The position numbers were made by a program, and so were the translations under genes. A DNA stretch of 64,000 nucleotides from PALSA-350 sp963794165. Its GTDB lineage: Bacteria; Acidobacteriota; Terriglobia; Terriglobales; Acidobacteriaceae. Every line of letters starts with the position of its first letter. The first letter of the stretch is position 1. Shown piece after piece: positions 11,102 to 21,435 of this stretch. The stretch spans positions 248,001 to 312,000 of the forward strand of contig CAWCCT010000012.1 of NCBI GenBank assembly GCA_963794165.1, given 5' to 3'. Below the pieces are notes generated by a model. That model had not been told where the DNA came from and made no database searches. It was given only the letters and a program-made list of their open reading frames with translations.

Positions 11102-12837
11102 TTATCCAAAGGTGAACGAATACGCCCGTACCCCCGGCGCCAGAAATTCAATGCGAAAGGTTCGGTCGCGAATACTGCCTTGCTGACGAATCAGTTGATA
11201 GAGCCGATCTCCGGTCACCACGCCGTATCCTTCGGCGTCGGTATCCATGCCATGGTCGGCGCCAGGCGCCTGGCCATCGATGGTGACCCGGAAACGGATC
11301 GCTTTCCCATCCGCTGCCGGCCCTAGAACCAGGTGAAGGTCGCGCGCGTGAAAACGAAACGAGATGCTATCGCCGGCGGCAAGCGAGGTCGCGAACTGCT
11401 CTTCGTCTTTCCATCGGCCGCCCAACGCCCATTGGTTGAGGTCCAACCCGGCCGGGGTTTTATAAAGTTGCGGATCATCCTGATTCAATCCGCCGGGCGA
11501 GGCGAAGTTTTGCGCTCTGGCATATCCGACATAGGTTTCGGGCGATTGGACATCGTTCGAATCCGCAGCAGCTTCCGTGCCGCTGGCAGCAATATTGCTC
11601 GCGGCCTGGGGCAGAGGAGCATGGTTGGCTTCCTCGAGCAAGGTTCGTATCCACTGTTCCGACTCATCGTAATCGCCCTCCCCAAAGTGATGGAAGCGAA
11701 CTTGCCCCGTGGCATCAATGAAGTAGTCAGCAGGCCAGTACTCGTTGTTGAAGCTGCGCCAGATCTTGTAGTTGTTATCCATCGGGACCGGATAGAGAAT
11801 ACCCAGATCCTTCACCGCTTTGCGCACGTTCGCTTCGTCCTTTTCGAAAGGGAACTCAGGCGTATGAACACCAATGATCACCAGCCCGCTGTCCTTGTAT
11901 TTCTCGTTCCATGCCTTGATATAGGGCAACGTGCGCAGGCAGTTGATGCAGGAATAAGTCCAGAAATCTACCAGAACTACTTTTCCGCGTAGCGACGCCA
12001 GTGTGAGCGGCGGTGAGTTGATCCAAGCCGTGGCACCGGAAAAATCTGGGAGAACCTCCGTGGCCGTGCCACCGGAGACGTAGAGAGTTTGGTTGATCTC
12101 GATCCGCTTTGGATGGTTTGCTGGATGGAAACGGTCGAGCAGGCGCTGCTCCAGACCGCCGGTGCTGGCCAGGGAAAGCCGCGTAAGCACGCCCCGGTCG
12201 AGTCCGAAGGCAACGGCGGCGACCGCCGCGAGCACGGCAACCCCGAGAACACGGCGAATCCACTCCTCCACGCCCAGCGAACGCTTCATGGCCGCAAACA
12301 AACGGCCGCCGGCCAGCAACGCGATCGCCAGCGAAGTTGCCGCTCCTGCCGCATAGCAGAGAAGGAGGACGGCGGTATGCGTGCTGGCGCCTTGCAGCGC
12401 CGCTCCGGTGAGAATGAGGCCCAAGATCGGCCCGGCGCAGGGTGCCCACAGTAAGCCGGTGCCAATGCCAAGCAGAAGCGAGTTCAGGACACTTGCACCT
12501 GAATCGGAGTTTCTTGAAAGCCGGTTGCCTAGTTGCACCAGCGGACGCGACAAGCGGTCAGCGAGTGACGAGAAGAGCAGGGTAAGGCCAAAAACGGCAA
12601 AGAGGATCAGAGCGGCAATGCGGCCGAACTGGTTGGCCCGTACCGCCCAGCCGCCGCCCACGGTCGCCAGGCTGGCAACCAGGGCAAACGTGATCGCACA
12701 TACCGGCAAGCAGCGGCAAACCACTCTTGCGAAAGGGCTGATCGGAGCGCGCGAACACGAATGGCAGCACCGGCAGGATGCAAGGGCTGAGAATCGTGAG
12801 CACGCCACCGAAATATGCTAAGAAGCAACAGGAACAT
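11102..12837 (-). CDS. dipZ: DipZ-like CcdA-thioredoxin fusion, disulfide transport protein (two frameshifts)
   Basis: Membrane thiol-disulfide carrier fused to an exported thioredoxin domain. The CcdA-like part has about six membrane segments with the paired cysteines in LSPCILPVLPFV and LLWAPCAGPILG. The thioredoxin-like part has YSCINCLRTLP (CXXC) near the middle. The last 150 residues form a beta-rich carbohydrate-module-like domain as in mycobacterial DipZ. The ATG at 12837 is chosen because removing one A near 12818 and one T near 12694 gives the family N-terminus (AYFGGVLTILSPCILPVL, then LPLLAGMAITFALVA). Corrected length about 578 aa. It probably delivers electrons from the cytoplasm to exported MsrB. 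Confidence 0.92.
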
Positions 12838-12992
12838 TTGCTTACCACCAGCCCCAATGAGACTTCAGAGGGCCAAAGAGGTTACGGATATTGCGCAGCT
12901 TTGGTTTTCCGACAGGAATATGATGAAAGCGCTGGCAAACCAGGCATCCTAATGCCTATGGCCCTACGGGTCGCAAATTTGCTCCGTCATGT
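12838..12992. other. Divergent intergenic region, dipZ / methyltransferase
   Basis: The 155 bases between divergent genes should contain both promoters. I see no convincing -35/-10 pair, repeat or RNA. The right end overlaps the uncertain start of the methyltransferase. Confidence 0.4.
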
Positions 12993-13621
12993 TTGATCGG
13001 CGTCGCTATCGGAGTCTTCGCCCCAGTGTTTCAGGCGCAGACCCCGGCCACGCACCCTACCAGCACGCCTTACGCCGGCGACCTCAGCATCTTCGAAGAT
13101 CCCGGCCGCGAAAAGCGTCTGCAGATCGACCGCGTCATGGACCTTCTGCAACTCAAACCCGGCAGCGTCGTTGCTGACATCGGTGCCGGCGGGGGCTGGT
13201 TCAGCGTCCGCGCTGCCCGCCGCGTTGCTCCCAATGGCCGGGTGATCGCTGAGGAAATCAATCCCAAAGCCATCACCTACATTCAGCAGCGCGCCCAGCG
13301 CGAGCACCTGGGCAACATCGAAACCGTCCTGGGAACGCCCGACGATCCCAAGCTCGCGCCCGACTCGCTCGACGCCGCCCTGATGCTGAAGGTTTACCAC
13401 GAAATCGCGCATCCCCCACTGGTGCTTGCCAATCTGCGCGCGGCGCTCAAACCGGGCGCTCGCTTCGGCATCATCGACCGAACGGCAACGGCGCGGACCA
13501 TGGTCTGAACGAGCCCATTGTTCGCGCCGAGGTGGAGCACGCCGGCTTCCGCCAGGTCGCCCGCTACGATTTCACCAAGGCGGATGGCCAGGACTACTTC
13601 CTGATCTTCGAAAAACGGTAG
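12993..13621 (+). CDS. Class I SAM-dependent methyltransferase with exported-type N-terminus (one frameshift)
   Basis: Rossmann-fold methyltransferase. Motif I is VVADIGAGGGWFSVRAA near residue 61, followed by an acidic VIAEEINPKAITYI and DAALMLKVYHEIAHPP. The frame stops early at 13508; restoring one A near 13484 (GACCGAAACGGC) gives IIDRNGNGADHGLNEPIVRAEVEHAGF and an end at EKR* (13621), about 209 aa. The only in-frame start seen is TTG at 12993; what follows (LIGVAIGVFAPVFQAQTPATHP) looks like a signal peptide with an Ala-Gln cleavage site, so the true start may lie a little upstream. Substrate unknown; an exported methyltransferase would lack SAM outside the cytoplasm, so the signal needs caution. 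Confidence 0.75.
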
Positions 13622-13765
13622 TATCTATCAGGCCGGGGCACCACCGGGGTGAAATATGCGCCATAAGCGCCCTAAGGGTCCCCGCTCATCCGTTTCCGCA
13701 TTTGGATTTACCGGTTCGGGATCCGCCGGCGCCGCTTAGCCGTTCTGAAAGAAACTCTAAATTGT

Positions 13766-15141
13766 TCATGAAGCCATTTGCATTGTGATGGCAAAGCAGC
13801 ATCCCGCTTCCCGAGGCTCAAAGACCAGGTCTCCGCCGAAGTTTTTCATGATGGCTTGAGATACATACAAACCAAGACCACTCGCTTTAGCGCCCTGTTG
13901 AAATGGCCGGAAGAGATGTAGCGGGTCTGGTATTCCCGGGCGGTGTCGCGGATGCGAACGATGAAATGTTCACCACTTCTCGACGCCTCCACCATAAGCA
14001 GCTTGTCGCTGGAGTTTTCCATCGCCCTAAGACTGTTCTTCACCAGGTTCAGAAAGACCTGGATCAGTCCGTAGCGGTCCGCCCAAACAACCGGCAGAGC
14101 GCTTTCAGGCTTCCAGCAGAGCCTGACGCCTGACTCACGGCAGGCAGCCTCAATCAGGATTTTCGCCTCGTCCAGGACTGAATCTAACTCGACCGCCCGC
14201 CTTCCCTGATCGTCCGATCGAACAAGGTCCAGATTCGACAGCCTCTCCATCCCACGGATGAGCGTTCCCAATGCTTCAAAGTCTTCGTTTCCCTGCAATG
14301 CGCTTACCCGGCCAAGATTTCTGTACATGACCTGCGCTGCTCCTGAGAGATTCCGAATTTCATGAGATACAGCGCTCATGAGTATTCGTGCATTTTTCAA
14401 CAGGTAATCCAAGCTTAGGTCCTCACGATGAACAAGGTCTTCGGAGAGATCGACGATGATCGCTGCCAGCCGGTTTCCCGAGTGTGTGTTGTACGTCGCA
14501 AACCAAATTCCAGCAAGAAAGGTTTCGCCAGTCGCCCGTTGCCCGCAACATTGCATAGTTGTTCTTAAAGGCTGGGATTGTTTTGCGCGCGCCGCGATTA
14601 ACAATGCAGGCAGGTATTTTTGAATCGGCTGCGATTTCAGCTCTCCTTCTCCGGAAGCCAGCAATTCTTGCGCCGCGTGATTCGCCAGTAGAATTTCCCC
14701 CTTCGAATCCGCAGTGAGAATCGCAGCAGGGCTACTTTCTATTAACACGCGGAGCTGTTCTTCTGCCTCCTGCCGCAATCGTATTTGCCCCTCAACCTCT
14801 TCCAGGTGCTGCATGACAATCCGGCGGTTTCGCACTAATTCAAAGACAAATAAACCGGTCCCCACAAAACCTGCAGAAGAAAGAATCAGGCGCACAATGG
14901 CTTCACCCGAAGGCAGATTGCTGAACAGCTCCTGCAGTATGGAGCAGACGAAGGCTAAGCACACTATCTGCCAGCGACGGAGAGTTCCGCTGACCAACAT
15001 GATAGGAAAAAGATATAGAAAGCCGATCGAGATATAGGGTTTGGTGTACAAGTCGATGAACGCAATCGCCGCTCCCAGCACTATTGCAGCGAGAAGTAAG
15101 AACCGGCGGTCAGCGCGCGAGTAGATCGACAAAATGTCCAT
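13766..15141 (-). CDS. PAS-domain sensor histidine kinase (one frameshift)
   Basis: Membrane-bound sensor of a two-component system. Several hydrophobic segments fill roughly residues 12-105, then a coiled linker, a PAS domain (LRVLIESSPAAILTADSKGEILLANHAA), a H-box SAVSHEIRNLSGAAQVMYRNL and an ATPase domain with an N-box NLVKNSLRAM. The H-box has Leu-Ser where Pro usually follows the Asn. The frame is lost near 13946; restoring one G gives RDTGPGIPDPLHLFRPFQQG and GLGLYVSQAIMKNFGG, ending at 13766, about 458 aa. It lies head-to-head with the TonB receptor (15479); the LuxR-type regulator at 19294 is a possible partner. Confidence 0.88.
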
Positions 15142-15478
15142 CCAGGATTAGTGCCTCCACTAACTTCGCTATGACTGTATCGCATTCTTTAAGATCTACG
15201 GGCACTGCAACAAAAGATGCACGAACGCACACCATTCGGCCAATCTTCCGATCTGATCGACGGATCATCTACGGCTCATGGATCGAGGGTTAACGCTGAC
15301 CGCTCCTGAGCCGTTGGTTGCGTATAAAGATCATGCCCGATAACCGAAATAGCGGCTTCTCATCAGACGTGTTCTACGTCACGCTTTCCCTGGGTGCTCA
15401 TGCGTTGGCGAATCCCGCTTCGCCCTGATTAGCAAATCATCGATAAGAGTCACGCAGCCGCTCCCCCGGAGGCCCATC
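15142..15478. other. Divergent intergenic region, sensor kinase / TonB receptor
   Basis: 337 bases between divergent genes with no supported coding frame. A clear ribosome-binding site (CCGGAGG) sits just before the receptor ATG at 15479. I found no repeat or terminator. Confidence 0.45.
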
Positions 15479-18400
15479 ATGATCGACAGATTCATTCGAC
15501 GGAGCTTTATTCATGGAGCGGCGAAGTCTCGTCGAGTCCCTGCCTTTCTGTGCTCTTCTTTTGTCTTGTCCATGCTCCTTTCCGGCTCCGTATATGCAGA
15601 TAATGGAGGGAAGGTCATGGGAACCGTCAAGGACCAATCGGGTTCAGTCGTTCCCAATGCGGATGTCAACCTGGAAAGCAAATCGACAGGAGTGACGCAA
15701 AGCACAAAGACCGATCCCGCGGGTACTTACACCTTCCCCCTGGTCCCGGTTGGCACATATACGCTCACCGTGCACGCGCAGGGGTTCAAACCCGTCGCGC
15801 ACGAGGGTGTGGTGGTTAGCATTCACAGCGTGGTCGAACAGGATTTGGAACTAACGGTGGGAGAGCAGACGCAAACCATAACGGTGACTGACTCAGAAGT
15901 GCAAGTGGAGACCGCTGAGACCGAGCTGGGGGAGACGCTTGGAAGCGAGAAGATCACGTCCGTCCCGCTCAATGGCCGCAGCTACACCGATCTTCTTTCA
16001 GTTCAGTCCGGTGTTACTCCAATCAGCACAAGCGCCTCGCAAAGCGGTTCCTCAGGAGGCAGCTTTGCTTCGGCAACCGCGCCCTCCGGCGGTCTCGATC
16101 CGGGACAGTTTTCAATCAGCGGTCAGCGAGAAAGCGCAAATGGCTTTGTTCTCAACGGCGCCAGCGTCGTTGAGGGCATTGCTTCGGCCGCTGCCGTGAT
16201 ACCTAACCTCGATTCCATTGCTGAGTTTCGCGTACTCACCACCAACTCGGACGCGGAATTCGGCAACTACAGCGGTGGTTTGGTAAATGTGGTGACCAAG
16301 TCCGGTACCAATCAATTGCATGGCTCCGTCTTTGAATTTCTTCGGAATACTGATCTGGACGCCAAAGGATATTTCGATTCTGCGCGGCCGGCGTTCATTC
16401 AGAACCAGTTCGGCGGAACGCTGGGCGGCCCAATTCGACATGACAAAGTGTTCTTTTTCATCGACTATCAGGGCAACCGAACCATTCAGGGCATCGAGAC
16501 AGCACAGATTCCCGTGCCCAGCACTCAAGACCGAAATGGGAATCTGTCTGACGTGACCGCCTTCAACGGAATCGTGAGCGATGCTTACTTCGCCGGCCAG
16601 CTAAGCCAACGTCTTGGGTATCCCGTCGCGGTCGGCACCCCGTATTACAGCAGTGGATGCACTTCAGCCACTCAATGCGTGTTCCCAAACGCGGTCATTC
16701 CCCAGCAAGCCTGGTCAGCGCCCGCGAAATTCCTTTTGCAATACATTCCACAACCTACGGGCCTGAACAATGCGGGCCCTTACTTCCAGAGCGCGGCGAA
16801 CAACGAGCGGCTGAACGACGACAAAGGCTCCAGCCGCCTTGACGCCAACACGCGCTATGGCAATCTTTCGGCCTACTACTTCATCGATGGATATAACTTG
16901 AGCAATCCGTATGGGACTTCTCAGGGGGAGCGAATGTGCCGGGATTCGGTACGCTTTCCAATGGCCTGGCACAGCTGATTGCTCTGAGCGATGTCAAATC
17001 CATCGGCGACAAAATGGTTAATGAAACTCGCCTTAGCTACCTGAGAAATGCAAATGATCTTGGTCAACCGCACGGTGGGCTAGGCGTCAGCCCAGCCGAT
17101 CAGGGGTTCGCTGCCGTCTCTCAAGGAGGATTCCTTCCCCAGCTCCCCACACAAGAAGGCGTCGTCTCAGTCAATTTCAACAACTACACGATTGGGGCTT
17201 CCCCCTTTACGGTTCTGCAGATCAACAACACGTACCAAGCGTCGGAAACGTTCTCACGCGTGGTGGGAAACCATACCATCAAGGTTGGCGCGGACGCGCA
17301 TAAGGATCATGTAAAGCAAGTAGTCAATCTGCAGTCAAATGGACAATTTAATTTTTATGGCAATCAAACCGGCTACGATTTCGCAGATTTCCTGCTCGGT
17401 GTTCCCAGCCAATTTGTTCAGGGGTACACACCCCCCTTCGGTGATGACTCAAGCTATGCCGGACTGTTCGCACAAGATAGCTGGAAGGCACGGCCGAATC
17501 TTGTCGTGAATTATGGGTTGCGCTGGGAATACATGCGTCCCTGGTCGGAACAGCATGGGCAAACCGCGGCATTGATTCCCGGAGACAATTCAGAGAAGTT
17601 CCCCGGGGCTCCTCAAGGCCTGGTCTTTCCGGGTGATCCAGGAATTCCCTCGACAGTCGCAACAACGCCACTGAATGATTTCTCACCGCGCATTGGTGTG
17701 GCATATTCTCCCAGCCTCAACGGTGCGGTCTTTCATCGACTATTCGGGGGGCCGGGAAGCTCAAGTATTCGCGCTGGCTTCGGGCGCTACTTTACCGCCA
17801 TCGAAGGTGCTACGCTGTCGTTTGCCACCGGCGACTCTCCTTGGGGGCTCACGTATGTGAGCACTGAACCGCCCTTATTGGAAAAGCCCTTTGTAGGTGC
17901 GCAAACCGGAACGGAGTATACGCAGCCTTTTCCTGTTGCTCCTGTCCCGTATAGCGCAAGCCCTAAACAGCCATACCGGGTCGAATTGGACGCAGTACGA
18001 ACCCATCAATGGTGTTGATTCGTACTATTACAAGAATCGAACGCCGTATTCGGAGAATTATTACCTGGCTCTGCAGCGCCAGCTGACCTCGAATGTGGTG
18101 CTCACCGTCGACTACACAGGGAGCGAAGGACATCACCTCATCACTCTCTTGTCCGCCAATCCGGGAAATCCAGCACTCTGCCTGAGTGTGAGCCAAACCA
18201 GCCAGGTTGCTCCCGGATCGCCGACATGCGGTCCCTTTGGCGAAAACGAAATATATACAAAGAACGACGGCACGGTTATCAACGGCACTCGCGCTCCCTT
18301 CGGGAACGCTATCGGAAGCAGTGCTTATTTTTATAATTATGGCAATTCCGTCTACAACTCGCTGCAAGTACCGCTGAACTACACTGGCAAGCGGGGAACC

Positions 18401-19060
18401 ATGCTTGGCGGATATACTTACGGCAAATCCATCGATGACGCGTCGAGCTTCCAGGAGCAGCTTTATCCTTATAACTACAATCTCCGGCGCTCTATTAGTT
18501 CCTTCGATCTGCGCCACAGTTTTGTCGCCAGCTATCGGTATAACCTGCCATTCGATCAGATATTCAAGTCGAACCGCCTGAGCAGTGGATGGTCGCTTAC
18601 GGGGATCACTCGATTCAGTACTGGTGTTCCGGTGACGCTCTTTGACTTTAACGACAACAGCCTGATTGGCGCAGGAAACAATGGAGTGAATGGCGTTGGC
18701 GTAGACTTGCCGAACGTCAGCCCTGGCCCGCTTCAAATCAACCACAAACCGCAAAATGGGAAACCTTACTTCGACACCTCACTGTTTCAGGTTGCGCCCC
18801 TCGGGTCCCCAGGCGATGCGAAACGGCGCTTCTTTTATGGACCGGGAATTGATAATTGGGACCTCGCTCTCTTGAAAACCATTTCGTTCAAAGAGTCCAG
18901 ATCTCTGGAGTTGCGGCTGGAGACCTTCAACACATTCAACCATACGCAATTTGACGGGGCTAGCACAGTGAACGGTAACTTCACCAGTTCATCTTTCGGG
19001 CAAGTAACCAGCGCCGCGGCGCCGCGCATTGGTCAGATCGCGGCGAAATTCAACTTTTAG
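15479..19060 (+). CDS. Oar-like TonB-dependent outer-membrane receptor (two frameshifts)
   Basis: Large outer-membrane transporter, about 1,190 aa once frames are joined. After a signal peptide (cleavage near SVYADNGG) comes a carboxypeptidase-regulatory-like beta domain (GTVKDQSGSVVPNADVNLES, GTYTFPLVPVGTYTLTV), then a plug (PLNGRSYTDLLSVQSGV, GQRESANGFVLNGASV, VNVVTKSGTNQLHGSVFEFLRN) and a long barrel ending in Phe (AAKFNF). One G is missing in the G-run near 16924 and one extra base lies near 17962; reading across both restores continuous barrel sequence. Such receptors are abundant in acidobacteria and are thought to import glycans or peptides. Ligand not predictable. Confidence 0.92.
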
Positions 19061-19293
19061 GGACCACCACTGAACCGCAGATAAGCTGGCATCGCCAAAA
19101 GGAGCGAGGTGCAATCATTAGACTTAACCGAAAGATATGAGGGCGGATAGGAAATCTAAGGCATCCTGATAGCGTGCGCAGAGACGACCCTGTCGTGACC
19201 CTGAGCAGCACTCCGCGGGTCCCCAGCCGCCTCCCCGGCAATGTAACTAACAAGCGATCTTTCATCCAGATACGGCCATCTCAGATTGCTTCT

Positions 19294-19959
19294 ATGAAAC
19301 AAGAACTTCGAGTTCTCCTTGTAGATGATCATGCTCTCTTTCGGGAGAGTGTTACCCGCTTACTACAGGCTGAGCCTGGCTTCGCCACCGTGCGAGCGTG
19401 CGGCGAGGTTCAGGAGGCTTTGTCGCTGCTTCAACGCGAAGCGTTTGACGTGGTCTTGCTGGACTACAACCTCGGGGGCGAACACGGAACTGTTTTTCTT
19501 GATGGGGCTCAAGCACGCGGGTTCAAAGGCCGGATCCTCATCGTCACAGCGGGGATGGCCAGTATGACCGTTCTTCGGGTTTTGGAGCGAGGCGTATCAG
19601 GAATCCTGCTAAAACAGGCGCCCCCTTCGGAGCTGGTTGAAGCGATTCATAGGATCATGACCGGTCAGGCCTGGCTGGACTGGCGCTCTGTTAGACCGCT
19701 GATCGATGGCATGAGTCGCAGAGCCGAAGAAGACCGAAACAAAACCTCTCTGACTCTTCGCGAACGGGCTGTTTTACGGGCGGTTTTCGAAGGTCTTTCC
19801 AACAAAGAGGTAGCAACGAAGCTCGACTTGTCTGAAGGCGGTGTGAAAGCGGTGCTGCACCAGCTCTTTGCCAAAACCGGGGTACGTACCCGAGGTCAAC
19901 TAGTCCGCATCACTCTGGAGAAGTACGCCGAGGATTGGTTGGGCATAGAAACTCGCTGA
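19294..19959 (+). CDS. LuxR/NarL-family response regulator
   Basis: Two-component DNA-binding regulator, 221 aa. The receiver domain has the acidic pair Asp11-Asp12 and the phosphoacceptor Asp57 (VVLLDYNL); the C-terminus is a LuxR-type HTH (TLRERAVLRAVFEGLSNKEVATKLDLSEGGVKAVLHQLF). I chose the ATG at 19294 because it starts exactly at the receiver fold; an open extension to 19174 adds no domain. It lies 233 bases after the receptor gene on the same strand. The sensor kinase at 13766-15141 is the nearest candidate partner, which is inference from position. Confidence 0.93.
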   Translation: MKQELRVLLVDDHALFRESVTRLLQAEPGFATVRACGEVQEALSLLQREAFDVVLLDYNLGGEHGTVFLDGAQARGFKGRILIVTAGMASMTVLRVLERGVSGILLKQAPPSELVEAIHRIMTGQAWLDWRSVRPLIDGMSRRAEEDRNKTSLTLRERAVLRAVFEGLSNKEVATKLDLSEGGVKAVLHQLFAKTGVRTRGQLVRITLEKYAEDWLGIETR

Positions 19960-19992
19960 AACTGTCCGGCAAAATTTCGACAGGCTCTAAAG

Positions 19993-20268
19993 TCACTTTA
20001 GGTAGGCCCGCACCAGATCAATGAGATCCTCAGCTATCTCCTGGGTGGGAAACTTCTCCTTGTCCGGATTCATCATGTGCAGGCGGATATGGTCCTCCAG
20101 CACCTCTGCCATCAGGCTATTGATGCCACCGCGGACATTAGCCAGCAGCATCAGAATCTTCGCACACTCATCACTGTCGGAAAGTGAGCGCTCGATCGCG
20201 TCCACCTGGCCGCGGATTCGCTTGATCCGAGCCAGTAGCTTTTGTTTTTCTTTTTCGAGATGTGACAT
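19993..20268 (-). CDS. CsoR/RcnR-family metal-responsive repressor, RcnR-type ligand set
   Basis: All-helical metal-sensing repressor of 91 aa (DUF156/CsoR fold). The ligand positions are His3, Cys35, His60 and His64. CsoR uses Cys-His-Cys and FrmR has Glu at position 64, so His3/Cys35/His60/His64 is the pattern known for the nickel/cobalt sensor RcnR. By family analogy it releases DNA when it binds Ni or Co. It is divergent from the MgtC-like gene, with a G-tract palindrome in the 60-base gap; autoregulation and control of that gene are inferred. No RcnA-type efflux gene is visible nearby. Confidence 0.9.
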   Translation of the reverse strand: MSHLEKEKQKLLARIKRIRGQVDAIERSLSDSDECAKILMLLANVRGGINSLMAEVLEDHIRLHMMNPDKEKFPTQEIAEDLIDLVRAYLK

Positions 20269-20277
20269 TGTCTAATT

Positions 20278-20294
20278 ATATCCTAGGGGGATAT
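20278..20294. promoter_or_regulatory. Candidate operator for the RcnR-type repressor
   Basis: Inverted repeat ATATCC-TAGGG-GGATAT containing a run of five G flanked by A/T half-sites, the general form of operators used by the CsoR/RcnR family. It sits 9 bases upstream of the repressor ATG and 34 bases upstream of the MgtC-like ATG, so one site could control both promoters. Binding is inferred. Confidence 0.6.
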
Positions 20295-20328
20295 GATATT
20301 AGAATGATCAGCCAATAGGAAAAAGAAC

Positions 20329-21033
20329 ATGACGATGACTTTGCTATTTGCGGGACGCCTCTCCGCGGCATTGCTGTTGGGAGCAGTTGTCGGACTGGAG
20401 CGCCAATGGCGCCAGCGCACGGCCGGCACTAGAACCAACGCACTTGTAGCCGCGGGCGCTTCAGCATTTGTGATGTCTGCTCTATTGCTTGATGGCGACC
20501 CGTCCGCTCGCGGCAGAATCGCATCGTATGTTGTTTCTGGCGTGGGGTTTCTCGGCGCGGGTGTGATCTTCAAAGACAGCGGCAACATTCACGGTCTGAA
20601 TACTGCAGCGACGATTTGGTGCTCGGCCGCGATAGGCGTCCTGGCGGGCTTCGGCGCTCCGCACCTTTCCTTGCTTCTCGCTTTGGCGGTCATTTTCACC
20701 AATACAGTCCTGCGTCCATTGGCATACCGGCTGCACCCGGTCCTGCCGGAGCCAATTCCGGTTGAGACCACTTACGAGGTAAACCTGACATGCCGCAGCT
20801 CAGACGAGGCCCATTTGCGCACACTGCTTCTCACTACGATTTCAGAGTCCCCAGCTGTATTGCAGGCAATTCATAGTGTGGATGTAGCGAACTCAGATCG
20901 CATGGAAATCCGCGCGGCACTCACCGTGGCAGGTCGCCGCAACGATGTGGTTGAACTGGCTGTCAAGCGGCTTTGTTTCGAGCCCGGAGTTTCGGCAGTG
21001 AGCTGGTCGATCGTACCGATGGCATTGGAATGA
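20329..21033 (+). CDS. MgtC/SapB-family membrane protein
   Basis: Inner-membrane protein of 234 aa. The N-terminal half has four to five hydrophobic segments and the family signature GLERQWRQRTAGTRTNALVAAG; the C-terminal about 85 residues form a soluble ACT-like domain (TYEVNLTCRSSDEAHLRTLL). MgtC relatives are linked to Mg2+ limitation and membrane energetics, but their reaction is unresolved. An AGGAAAAAG ribosome site precedes the ATG at 20329. The divergent RcnR-type gene and the shared palindrome suggest expression responding to a transition metal, unlike classic Mg2+-controlled mgtC. Confidence 0.9.
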   Translation: MTMTLLFAGRLSAALLLGAVVGLERQWRQRTAGTRTNALVAAGASAFVMSALLLDGDPSARGRIASYVVSGVGFLGAGVIFKDSGNIHGLNTAATIWCSAAIGVLAGFGAPHLSLLLALAVIFTNTVLRPLAYRLHPVLPEPIPVETTYEVNLTCRSSDEAHLRTLLLTTISESPAVLQAIHSVDVANSDRMEIRAALTVAGRRNDVVELAVKRLCFEPGVSAVSWSIVPMALE

Positions 21034-21435
21034 ATGGCACCTGAACGAATTTCTTTCTTGCTCAAGTCATTCAACGATGCCTCGGCCCTCCGGGCTGGGC
21101 TGATGTTTGGCCGCGGGCCCGCCATGCCCCGATGAACTATTAGGTGGCACATTCCATGATCGTGCAAGATGACGACGTTCGTCTCTTGGCTGATATGTTG
21201 TGTCGCTGGTATGACTTAGCCCTTGCAGTAGCCAGGCTAAGCCGCGATAACCGGGCCGCTCGCCCAGTCGCAATTACCATCTGCCATTACTACAATCCCC
21301 TGCCGTATTACCCAATAGTTGTAGAAAGGCCAGCCAGGGGCATTAAGCTCATCCACAGTGGCAATTCGCCAGCGATCTGTGGTCAAGGTCAATTGCCGCG
21401 GCTGTGACGTCATTTCTTCGATTGAGGAGGGATTT
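21034..21435. other. Intergenic region without a supported gene
   Basis: 402 bases. A GC-rich stretch near 21080-21120 (CCTCGGCCCTCCGGGCTGGG) looks like repeated intergenic filler, but no second copy is in this window. An open frame at 21144-21407 has no recognisable domain and no good ribosome site, so I do not call it. A GGAGG site lies just before the NHL protein start. Confidence 0.4.

Noticed and set aside
19987..20001. Perfect CTAAAGT-C-ACTTTAG palindrome at the rcnR-like stop
   Set aside because: The one-base loop cannot form a proper hairpin, and there is no U-tract; not called as a terminator.
21144..21407. 87-codon frame after the MgtC-like gene
   Set aside because: No ribosome site, no recognisable domain and unusual composition; not enough to call a gene.
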